This document shows positions 1 to 7,307 of a stretch of DNA of 41,641 nt, piece by piece. The first letter of the stretch is position 1. Each line of letters starts with the position of its first letter. The notes under the pieces were generated by a model. That model ran no database searches. It saw nothing but the letters and a program-made list of their open reading frames with translations, and was not told where the DNA came from. This stretch comes from Acidimicrobiia bacterium (GTDB lineage Bacteria; Actinomycetota; Acidimicrobiia; Spongiisociales; ZC4RG35). Both the position numbers and the translations under genes were made by a program. The stretch spans positions 99,754 to 141,394 of the forward strand of contig BPGJ01000008.1 in assembly GCA_026002975.1 (NCBI GenBank), given 5' to 3'.

Positions 1-97
1 CGACCACCTGGGCGACGAGCGCCTCGGCTCGGGTGATGGTCTCCTCGACGTCGACGGCGATGGAGTCTGGGGTGACGGTGGTGTAGTCGAACAGCAT
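1..97 (-). CDS. M3-family metallopeptidase, N-terminal fragment
   Basis: The reading frame starts at ATG 97 (minus) and runs off the left edge of the window. Only about 32 residues are visible, beginning MLFDYTTVTPDSI and followed by an acidic helix with EETITRAEALVAQVV. An N-terminus of the form 'xDYxxVTPDxIxxxxxExxxxA' is typical of the M3 (thimet oligopeptidase/Dcp) family of zinc peptidases. No catalytic residues are inside the window, so the call rests on this N-terminal resemblance alone. An in-frame TTG 12 bases upstream is an alternative start. The gene is divergent from the selenoprotein gene, with about 47 bp between the two starts. Confidence 0.45.
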   Translation of the reverse strand, partial: MLFDYTTVTPDSIAVDVEETITRAEALVAQVV

Positions 98-144
98 CAG
101 GGCCGTCAAGGTACACGGCCGGGGCCGGGTATCGTCGAGGGTCT

Positions 145-393
145 ATGAGAACGGTGAGGATCCTCTTCTGCCGAGTTTGAAACTACACCCCCCGTGCCGT
201 GGGCATGGCGGAGCGGATATTCGAGGAGTTCGGCACCGACTACCGGGTGGAGCTGGTGCCGGGTAGCGGCGGGGTGTTCGAAGTGGAGGTGGACGGCCGG
301 CTGGTCTTCTCCAAGAAGGAGACCGGACGCCACGCCGACTACGACACCGACGTGGGCGCCCCACCTGAGGTCGGGCTAGGCATGGCCGGATAG
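145..393 (+). CDS. SelW/Rdx-family selenoprotein (CxxU, UGA-encoded Sec12)
   Basis: From ATG 145 the frame reads MRTVRILFC-R-V-(UGA 178-180)-NYTPRA and continues without interruption to TAG 391-393, giving 82 residues with UGA read as selenocysteine. C9-x-x-U12 sits right after the first beta strand, where SelW has its CxxU/CxxC redox pair. The rest carries the Rdx hallmarks: an amphipathic helix (AERIFEEFG), the PGSGGVFEVEVDG hairpin and FSKKETGRH. Rdx proteins are small thioredoxin-like-fold proteins thought to act in thiol redox chemistry. The 5' part has a purine-rich GAGGG just before ATG 145. A standard caller would stop at the UGA and begin at GTG 199, losing the catalytic motif. The tail after GRH is unlike most family members. 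Use of selenocysteine depends on selA/B/C/D elsewhere in the genome. Confidence 0.85.
192..208 (+). promoter_or_regulatory. candidate bacterial SECIS hairpin
   Basis: CCGTGCC (192-198) pairs with GGCATGG (202-208) to give a 7-bp stem with one G-U pair and a GUG apical loop (199-201). The loop lies 18 nt after the UGA at 178-180. Bacterial SECIS elements sit inside the coding region just downstream of the UGA and present a G-U in the apical loop for SelB, so position and loop fit. The loop is very tight unless the closing pairs open. Seen by pairing only; not tested by folding. Confidence 0.45.
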
Positions 394-398
394 GCGAC

Positions 399-473
399 AT
401 GGAGCGATCGCGGGACGGTACGACCTCCATCCGGTTCCAGGGGGAAGACGAGACGGTCTTCTTCGACTTCTGA
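399..473 (+). CDS. possible 24-residue ORF coupled to catI
   Basis: An ATG at 399 opens a 24-codon frame (MERSRDGTTSIRFQG..., ending VFFDF) whose TGA (471-473) overlaps the ATG of catI (473-475) as TGATG. catI has no Shine-Dalgarno sequence of its own, so translation of this short frame could deliver ribosomes to catI. No family is recognised. It could equally be non-coding spacer or the tail of a frameshifted gene. Confidence 0.25.
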   Translation: MERSRDGTTSIRFQGEDETVFFDF

Positions 474-1282
474 TGGAGTTCCTCTCCCTGAAAGAGGCGA
501 TCGCCGAGTACGTGGAAGACGGCGACGTAGTGGCCATGGAGGGCTTCACCCATCTCATTCCCTTCGCCGCCGGGCACGAAGTGATCCGCCAGGGGAAACG
601 GAACCTGACCCTGGTGCGAATGACCCCGGACCTGATCTACGACCAGCTCATCGGGGCGGGCTGTGCCCGCAAACTCGTGTTCAGCTGGGGCGGGAACCCG
701 GGAGTGGGGTCGCTGCACCGTTTCCGGGATGCGGTGGAGAACGGCTGGCCGGCGCCGCTCGAGATCGAAGAGCATTCGCATGCGGCCATGGCCGCTGCCT
801 ACGCGGCCGGAGCGTCTGGACTGCCCTGTGCCGTCTTCCGAGGCTACGCCGGAACCGACCTGGTAGACCACAATCCCAACATTCGGACCGTCGAGTGTCC
901 TTTCACCGGTGAGACCCTGTCGGCGGTCCCCGCCTTGAAACCCGACGTCACCGTCATCCATGCCCAGAAGGCCGACCGGAGGGGCAACGTGCTCATCGAG
1001 GGGATCGTCGGCGTTCAGAAGGAGGCGGTGCTGGCGGCCCGGAAGGCGGTGGTCACCGTAGAGGAGGTGGTGGACGACCTGGCCCCGTCCAGTCCCAACA
1101 GCGTGGTCCTCCCCGCCTGGACGATCGACGCGGTGGTGGAGGCCCCGGGCGGGGCGTGGCCTTCCTACGCCTACGGGTACTACGACCGGGACAACTCCTT
1201 CTACCTGGAATGGGACGAGATCTCCCGGGACCGTGAACGCTTCTCGGCTTGGATGGCCGATCATGTCTTCTCCCATGGCTGA
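473..1282 (+). CDS. catI: 3-oxoadipate CoA-transferase subunit A (CatI type)
   Basis: This is the alpha subunit of the family I CoA-transferase that moves CoA from succinyl-CoA to 3-oxoadipate in the beta-ketoadipate pathway. The 269-residue protein matches the glutaconate-CoA-transferase-like CatI form closely: EGFTHLIPFAAGHEVIRQGK near residue 25, MTPDLIYDQLIGAGCARKL, SWGGNPGVGSLHRFRDAVE, IEEHSHAAMA, CPFTGE and VIHAQKADRRGNV. It ends slightly earlier than longer CatI proteins. The start overlaps the stop of a short upstream frame. Its own stop overlaps the start of catJ (ATGGCTGA if ATG 1275 is used), as expected for subunits made in equal amounts. Confidence 0.93.
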   Translation: MEFLSLKEAIAEYVEDGDVVAMEGFTHLIPFAAGHEVIRQGKRNLTLVRMTPDLIYDQLIGAGCARKLVFSWGGNPGVGSLHRFRDAVENGWPAPLEIEEHSHAAMAAAYAAGASGLPCAVFRGYAGTDLVDHNPNIRTVECPFTGETLSAVPALKPDVTVIHAQKADRRGNVLIEGIVGVQKEAVLAARKAVVTVEEVVDDLAPSSPNSVVLPAWTIDAVVEAPGGAWPSYAYGYYDRDNSFYLEWDEISRDRERFSAWMADHVFSHG

Positions 1283-2051
1283 GCCGTACACCGCCTCCGA
1301 GATGATGGTCGTGACCGCGGCCCGGGCTCTCCGCAACGACGACGTCTGCTTCGTGGGCATCGGCGCGCCATCGGAGGCCTGCAACCTGGCCCGCCTCACC
1401 CACGCTCCCGACATCACGCTCATCTACGAGTCGGGCACGATCGGCGCCAAACCCGAGGTGCTACCCCTGTCGATCGGCGACGGCGACCTGTGCCGCACCG
1501 CCCTTACCACCGTGTCGGTGCCGGAGACCTTCCAGTATTGGCTGCAAGGAGGCCGGATCAGCGTCGGCTTCCTAGGCGCCGCCCAGCTCGACAGGTTCGG
1601 GAACATCAACACCACCGTGATCGGTGACTACGCCCGTCCCAAGGTGAGGCTCCCGGGGGGCGGGGGAGCACCCGAGATCGCCACCTTCTGCGGGGAGATA
1701 TACGTGATCGTCCCCCACGATCGGCGGCGTATGGTGGACCGGGTGGACTTCATCACCTCGCTGGGTCACGGCCGGGACGGGCAGGAACGCCACCGGCTGG
1801 GGCTCCAGACCAAGGGACCCACCCTGGTGATCACCGACCTGTGCGTGATGCGTCCCAACCCGACCACCAACGAGCTAGAGGTGGTGTCGATCCACCCCGG
1901 GGTCACAGTCGACCGGGTGAGGGAAGCGACCGGATGGGAAGTGACGTTCCGACCGGACCTGGACACCACTCCTCCGCCCACCACCGCCGAGCTCGAGGTG
2001 CTCAGAGATCTGAAGGCCCGTACCGAGGCAGCCCACCGGGGTGGAGGGTGA
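1275..2051 (+). CDS. catJ: 3-oxoadipate CoA-transferase subunit B (CatJ type)
   Basis: Beta subunit of the same enzyme. It carries the catalytic glutamate in LIYESGTIGAKPEVLPLSIG, which forms the glutamyl-CoA thioester. Other CatJ landmarks are SEMMVVTAAR, CFVGIGAPSEACNLARLTHAPD, YWLQGGRISVGFLGAAQ, FGNINTTVIGDY and ITSLGHG. The presence of the ESG glutamate argues against the related IpdB subunit of steroid-ring degradation. ATG 1275 is chosen because it gives an 8-nt overlap with catI; ATG 1263 in the same frame is possible. The stop at 2049-2051 overlaps a GTG at 2048 that begins the next gene, so catI, catJ and pcaB look like one translationally coupled operon. Confidence 0.93.
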   Translation: MAEPYTASEMMVVTAARALRNDDVCFVGIGAPSEACNLARLTHAPDITLIYESGTIGAKPEVLPLSIGDGDLCRTALTTVSVPETFQYWLQGGRISVGFLGAAQLDRFGNINTTVIGDYARPKVRLPGGGGAPEIATFCGEIYVIVPHDRRRMVDRVDFITSLGHGRDGQERHRLGLQTKGPTLVITDLCVMRPNPTTNELEVVSIHPGVTVDRVREATGWEVTFRPDLDTTPPPTTAELEVLRDLKARTEAAHRGGG

Positions 2052-3131
2052 TCGGCTGGGGCGGCCCCATGTTCGTCGCCCCCGAGGTGGCCCCCCTCAT
2101 CGAGCCGGAAGCCTGGTTACGGCGAATGCTCGACTTCGAGGCGGCCCACGCCCGAGCCCGCTCCCGGGCCGGGCTCCTCGACCCGTCGGTCGCCGAAGAG
2201 ATCACCGAAGCCTGCGCCCGTCTCGTCTTCGACCCGACCGAGGTGCTCGCCGAGGCGACCGAGTCGGTGACCCCCGGTCGTGCCGCTACTGGGACGGCTC
2301 CGGGCCGGGTTGGGAGCCGAAGCCGCCGAGCAGGTGCATCGTGGGGCGACATCCCAGGACGTGGTCGACACCGCCTCGATGCTCCTCCTCCGGCAGGGGG
2401 CTTCGGTGGTGGCAGACGACCTCCGGGCCGCCGCTCTCGCCATGCGCGGAGCTGGCCGAGCGGCACCGCCACACCCAGATGATGGCCCGGACCCTCCTCA
2501 AGCAGGCTCTCCCCCACCACCTTCGGGTTGAAGGCCGCGGGGTGGCTGGCCAGCCTGGCCGAAGCCGCAGCGGCCGTAGACCGGGTGGCTTTCGTGGTGC
2601 AGTTCGGGGGTCCGGCCGGGAACCTCCACCCCGAGGGTGCCGGGAGTCTGCAGGTGGTCGAGCTCCTCGCCGGCGAGCTCGGACTCGACATGCCGACCCT
2701 GCCCTGGCATTCGGATCGCCGGCCCCTCTGGGAGGTGGTAGCCGCCCTGGCAGGCGGGGCCAGGGCATCGGGGAAGGTGGGCACCGACGTGAAGCTGCTG
2801 GCCCAGGACGAGGTGGCGGAGGTGGAAGTCAGGGCCGGCGGGTCGTCGTCGATGACCCACAAACGAAACCCGGTGGACGCAGTGGCGGCGGTCGCCGCAG
2901 CCAGGCTGGCGTTGGGAGCCGCCGGGTCCCTACTCCAGGGATTCGACCACGAGCACGAGCGGGGCCGCCGGAGCATGGCAGGCGGAGTGGCCGATGGTGG
3001 CCGCCGTACTCGGATACACCTCGGGTGCCGCCCGGGCGGTGCGGACCTTGCTGGAGAACCTCAGGCCCGTCCCTTCCCGGATGGCCGACCGGGTCGAACA
3101 GCCTCCGGACCTGCGGCCTGTGACCTTCTGA
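2048..3131 (+). CDS. pcaB: 3-carboxy-cis,cis-muconate cycloisomerase (frameshifted)
   Basis: A fumarase/aspartase-superfamily lyase of the protocatechuate branch, which closes 3-carboxymuconate to the lactone. The PcaB sequence is spread over several frames: PEAWLRRMLDFEAA; HRGATSQDVVDTASMLLLRQ; HRHTQMMARTLLKQALP; LKAAGWLASLAEAAAAVDRV; then the signature loop GGSSSMTHKRNPVDAVAA (usually GSS-x-MPxKxNP) and a C-terminal WQAEWPMVAAVLGYTSGAA. Shifts fall near 2275, 2450, 2520 and 2965. All segments stay recognisable, so the breaks look like indel errors, though a true pseudogene cannot be excluded. The start is GTG 2048 overlapping catJ, with ATG 2069 as alternative. Neighbouring catIJ supports a beta-ketoadipate role. 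Confidence 0.85.
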
Positions 3132-3161
3132 TCGACCGGGCCTTGACGCCTACGGGGCCGC

Positions 3162-4557
3162 TCAGGCCGCGCAGCACGACAGCTGACCCACGTCCTTGCG
3201 GAACGACTGGGCGGCGAGCTTGAGCGCTTCCGCCATGGTCAGGTAGGGGTGGAAGGTGTCGGCGATCTCGTCCACCGTAGCTCGGTACCGCAAGGCCATC
3301 ACCGCCGCCTGGATCACGTCGCCTGCCCCTTCGGCGAGGATGTGGGCCCCGAGCAGCCGGCCGTCGGCCTCCTCGGCCACCAGCTTGACCAGCCCCGTGG
3401 TGTCGTGGTCGACCAGAGCCCGAGGCACGGCGCCGATGGGCAGGACCGACGTGACCGGACGATGCCCGGCCTCCCGGGCCTGGGCTTCGGTGAGCCCGAC
3501 CGACGCGATCTGTGGGGTGGTGAACGTCACCCGGGGCATGGTTCGAAGGTCGATCCGGCGGCCGGTTCCCCGGAGGGCGTTCTCTGCGGCCAAGTTGCCG
3601 GAGAGCGCCGCCACGTACACGAACTGGGGGAGGGTGGTGACGTCGCCGGCGGCGAACACCCGGGGGTTGGACGTGGCCATGGTGTCGTCCACCACCACGT
3701 GTCCCCGGGAGTCGACCTCCACCCCGGCGACGTCCAGACCGAGGCCCGAAGTGCGGGCTCGTCTCCCGGTGGCGACCAGGAGCTGTTCGGCTTCCACGGT
3801 TCGGGTTCCGTCGGGGGTGTCCAAGGTCAGGCGACAGCGGTCGCTCTTTTCGGCGCGGATCGGCTTGACACCGGTGAATACCTCCGCTCCCAACGCGACC
3901 AGGTGATCGGTGAGCGCCTGTGAGATCTCCGGTTCCTCGAAGGGTGCGATCCGGTCTAGCACCTCGACGAAGGTCACCTTGGCTCCCAGATGGAGGAAGA
4001 GCTGTCCCAGTTCGAGACCGATGGCATTGGCTCCCACCACGATCAGGTCTTCAGGAAGTGTGGTCAGTTCCAGGGCCGAGGTGGACGTGAGGTAACCAAC
4101 GCGGTCGAGACCTTCGATGGGAGGCGCCCAGGGTGAGGCACCGGTGGCGATCAGATATCGGCGGGCCCTCAATCTGGACCCGTCGACTGCCAGAGTCTCC
4201 GGGTCGACGAAGGTGGCTTCACCTGGGATCAGGTCGAAGCCGTAGAGTTCGACCAGGTCCTGGTACTTCTCCTTCCGGAGGGCGGCCACCAGTTCGTCCT
4301 TCTGGGCGACCAGAGCAGCCAGGTCCACCTTCCCGGCGCTCGTGTCGACCCCGGCGAAGGGGGAGTGTCCGGCACGGTGATAGTGCTCGGCGGCCCGGAG
4401 CAGCGCCTTGGAAGGAACGCAGCCTATGTTCACGCAAGTGCCGCCCAAGGTACCCCTTTCGATCATCGCCACCTTGGGCGCCCAGTTCCGACGCCTTGAT
4501 GGCGGCTGCAAAGGCAGCGGACCCCGAACCGATGATGGCCAGGTCGTAGTGTTTCAT
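3162..4557 (-). CDS. merA: mercuric reductase without NmerA domain (one frameshift)
   Basis: FAD/NAD(P)-disulfide oxidoreductase that reduces Hg(II) to Hg(0) in the cytoplasm. Visible parts: FAD fold IIGSGSAAFAAAIKASELGA at the start, the redox pair GGTCVNIGCVPSK, the NAD fold LIVVGANAIGLELGQLF, VFAAGDVTT, VPRALVDHDTTGLVKLVAE and the C-terminal vicinal pair ending SCCAA. That Cys pair hands Hg(II) to the active site and separates MerA from lipoamide dehydrogenase. About 464 residues, so the N-terminal metallochaperone domain is absent. An extra C in GGCGCCC near 4480 splits the frame. ATG 4557 overlaps the stop of the upstream arsR gene (ATGA), so the two are coupled. Convergent with pcaB, with 30 bp between the stops. 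Confidence 0.85.
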
Positions 4558-4930
4558 GACTTCTCCATTGGTTTTTCCCGATCGATTATTCGGCAGGCGG
4601 CGATGTCGGCGGTCGTGTGGTTCAGGAATCCACGGGCGAGGTCGAGGATCGCGACGACACGGGGTTCGACCACCCGGTATCTGATCCGACGGCCCTGTCG
4701 ATCGGCCTCGACCAGTCCGCACCAGGTGAGGCAGGCGAGGTGTTGGGAGACCTGCCCCTGTGACAAACCCACTTCCTGGACCAAATCCTTCTGGTAGCGG
4801 GGGGTTCTCGAGGAGGAGGTCGAGGATCTTGAGGCGGGTGGGGTCACCGAGGGGCCCGGAACAGCTTGGCTACCAGCTCGTGGTCGTCGAGCGGGACGGG
4901 TTCGGGTTCGACGATGCTTGGACGTCCCAT
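4554..4930 (-). CDS. ArsR/SmtB-family metal-responsive repressor (two frameshifts)
   Basis: A winged-helix repressor of about 124 residues, reconstructed as MGRPSIVEPEPVPLDDHELVAK, then LFRALGDPTRLKILDLLLEN, then YQKDLVQEVGLSQGQVSQHL. Extra C residues near 4857 and 4800 break the frame. The recognition helix is SQGQVSQHLACL. A C-x3-C pair (ACLTWCGLV) in that helix and a further Cys in IAACRII near the C-terminus match the three-cysteine site of the actinobacterial sensor CmtR (C57, C61, C102). In actinobacteria the mer operon is typically controlled by an ArsR-type MerR, and merA follows here with an ATGA overlap, so Hg(II) is the likely inducer. Start ATG 4930 precedes an AT-rich promoter region. 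Confidence 0.83.
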
Positions 4931-4951
4931 GGCCCGAACCCTAGCTGATCG

Positions 4952-4967
4952 ATTTGGAAAATCAAAT
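4952..4967. promoter_or_regulatory. candidate ArsR operator upstream of arsR-merA
   Basis: An inverted repeat ATTTG-N6-CAAAT stands in a short AT-rich patch 22 bp upstream of the arsR start, in otherwise very GC-rich DNA. Its size, AT-richness and place fit an ArsR-family operator. It lies between arsR and the stop codon of the amidohydrolase gene. No clear -35/-10 pair was resolved. Confidence 0.4.
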
Positions 4968-4979
4968 AGATAGAGTCGG

Positions 4980-6417
4980 CTATCCGACGGCCGACACGCC
5001 GGGTGTTGGTCCTTCCGTGACGACCACCAGGTCGCCGGGTGCGCCGGGTTCGAGCGGGATGGGCCGCCGTGATGGCCATCGCCTCGGCGAGGCTGAGTCC
5101 GCATCTCTCCACCGCCGCCCGGAGGGTTCGCAACACGTCGGGGGGTTCCACCGGGGCGTCCGACCCGGTGACGAGGGTGGCTCCCTGGTCGATCATCCGC
5201 CTCAGCGGGTAGGCCCATTCGACCCGTTCCGGTCCGAGCCTCCTCTCGAGGAACGAGGAGTCGGAGAGGGCGAAGGCGGGCTGGACCGACAAGACCAGCC
5301 CGAGCTCGACCGCCTGGTCGATCAGCCGGTCGTCCATCACCGAGGCGTGTTCGATCCGGAAGGCTCCCTCGACGCCGTCGGCTCGCAGGTCCCGGTAGAG
5401 GTCGATCACCGCCTCGACTGCGGCGTCGCCGATGGCGTGGATGGCGGGAACCCCTCCGAGTTCCACCGCCAGCCGGGACAGGTCGGCTGCCCGGTCGGGA
5501 TCGAGTCCGAGGATTCCCGTGGTGTCGGGCCGGTCGTGGTAGGGGGACCGCAGAGCGGCCGTCCACCCCCCCAGGCTGCCGTCGGCGAAACCCTTCCACC
5601 CGCCGAAGCGCAGCCCGGGTGTCGCCTCCACTCGGCGGGCCGCCCGCCTCAGCGTCTCGGTGTCCGAGGTGATCACGAACACCTCGACTTCCAGAGGCAG
5701 CGGAGCCGCCTCCACCAGGAGCTCCAACTCGTTCCCGATTCCGCACCACACGCCGTCGCCGACGGTGACCATGGCCCCGACCCGGCCCACACCCTGACCG
5801 GCCAGCTCGGCCAGCGCCCGGTGGACCTGGTCGGGGTTGGGGCCGGGAGCGAGCGGAGCGAGAGCGGCTCCCACCAGACCGACCGCAGCCTCCCTCAGCA
5901 CCCCGGTGGGTCGCCCCGAGGGGTCCCGGTCGAAGGAGCCGCCCGGCGGGTCGGCGACGTCGGGGGTCACCCCGGCCAGCTCTAGGGCCGCGGTGTTGGC
6001 CGAGGCGACGTGCCCACAACGGCGATAGACCAGCACCGGTCGGTCGGCGACGGCCTGGTCGAGCTCCTCCCGGGTGGGGAGCCCCCCCAACTGCTCGTCG
6101 TCGAGGCCGTGGCCGATCACCGCGACCCCCCGGGGGAGTCGGGCCGCTTCGCCGGCGAGGAGCTCCACCAACTCCCGCCGGTTCGACACCCCACCCAGTT
6201 CCACACCTCGGCGTACCAGCCCTCCGGGGTGGAGGTGGGCATCCACCAACGGTGGGGCCAGCCAGCCATCCACGGTGCTCCGTTCGGCCTCCACCCCTTC
6301 GAACTCGGACAGGCGACCCACCGCCACGATGCGGCCACCCTCGACCAGGATGGTGTCGGCTCCCTGGTCGGCTCCCGGGCCGATCACGCCCCGACCGGTG
6401 ATCGACCTGCGGCTCAT
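4980..6417 (-). CDS. YtcJ-like metal-dependent amidohydrolase (one frameshift)
   Basis: About 479 residues of the amidohydrolase superfamily (amidohydrolase_3/YtcJ group), which hydrolyses amide or related bonds with one or two metal ions. Visible: metal-binding VDAHLHPGG near residue 60, YRRCGHVASANTAAL, GWKGFADGSLGGWTAAL, AIHAIGDAAVEAV with its histidine, FRIEHASV and the late metal aspartate in GSDAPVEPP. Near 5050 the frame shifts; the true C-terminus reads LEPGAPGDLVVVTEGPTPGV and stops at 4980-4982. The substrate cannot be predicted. Its start overlaps the stop of the upstream inositol monophosphatase gene (ATGA), so they form a two-gene operon. Confidence 0.87.
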
Positions 6418-7259
6418 CGCAGATGATCGGGCAGATGGTCGGCCACCAGGCGACGGAGCACCGGATGAATGGCCGGGTTGCCCGCGACCAGGGTGGGATC
6501 CCCGGGCCGGTAGGGGTCACCGTCGTGACGGGTCAGCACCCCTCCCGCCTCGGCGACCACCAACATGGCGGCGGCGGTGTCCCACGGCTCGAGGGAGAAC
6601 TCCCAGAAGCCGTCGTACCTGCCGCAGGCCAACCAACACAGGTCGAGGGCGGCCGAACCGAACCGGCGAACCCCCTGGAACACCCGGAGGGCCTCTCCGA
6701 GCACCCGGGCGTAGGCCGGTCCGTGTTCCTGACGGTCGTAGGGGAAGCCGGTCGCCACCAGGGCTTGCTCGGGACTGTCGACGGCCGACACCGCGATGGG
6801 CCGTCCGCCCAGGGTGGCTCCGCCCCCGGCGACCGCGGCGAAGGTCTCTCCCCGGGAGACGTCCACGACCACCCCCACCAGGGGTCCGTCGTCCCAAAGA
6901 GCCACCGACACGGCCACCTGCGGGATTCCGTGGACGAAGTTGACGGTGCCGTCGAGCGGATCGACGATCCAGACCCGTCCCTCGGGCCAGGCGCCGCCGC
7001 TCTCCTCGGCCAGGATCGAATCGTCGGGCCGCCGTCCGCCGAGCACTGCGAGGGCCGCCTGCTCGGCCTGACGGTCGACCTCGCTGACCGGGTTCACCGC
7101 CCCTTTCAGATCCGTGGCGACCGTTCGGCCCATGCCGTCCCGGACCACCTCGGCGGCGGCGCGGGCGGCTTCCAGAGCCACCGACAGGTCGTCGGCCATC
7201 CCGGACACGAGATTCGCAGCCGCGGGGTTCTCCTGGATCTCGCCGGCGCCGTCTGCCAT
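6414..7259 (-). CDS. inositol-monophosphatase-family phosphatase
   Basis: A Mg-dependent sugar-phosphate phosphatase (IMPase/HisN/CysQ superfamily). Metal-site motifs are all present: ILAEES, DPLDGTVNFVHG, GSAALDLCWLACGRYDGF and EPWDTAAAMLVVAEAGG. The length of 281 residues is slightly above the family norm because of about 20 extra N-terminal residues. ATG 7199 (MADDLSVAL...) may be the real start. The substrate could be inositol phosphate or histidinol phosphate; the sequence does not decide. Divergent from lnt, with 48 bp between starts. The stop overlaps the amidohydrolase start. Confidence 0.9.
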   Translation of the reverse strand: MADGAGEIQENPAAANLVSGMADDLSVALEAARAAAEVVRDGMGRTVATDLKGAVNPVSEVDRQAEQAALAVLGGRRPDDSILAEESGGAWPEGRVWIVDPLDGTVNFVHGIPQVAVSVALWDDGPLVGVVVDVSRGETFAAVAGGGATLGGRPIAVSAVDSPEQALVATGFPYDRQEHGPAYARVLGEALRVFQGVRRFGSAALDLCWLACGRYDGFWEFSLEPWDTAAAMLVVAEAGGVLTRHDGDPYRPGDPTLVAGNPAIHPVLRRLVADHLPDHLR

Positions 7260-7307
7260 GGGAGAGGGACGCTAATGAGGTGTCGGCGTACTTCGTACAC
7301 TCGGGGG

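Noticed and set aside
143..1423. Long minus-strand open frames opposite selW, catI and other GC-rich genes
   Set aside because: They are shadows of GC-rich coding DNA: rich in Arg, Gly and Pro, without family motifs, and antisense to well-identified genes.
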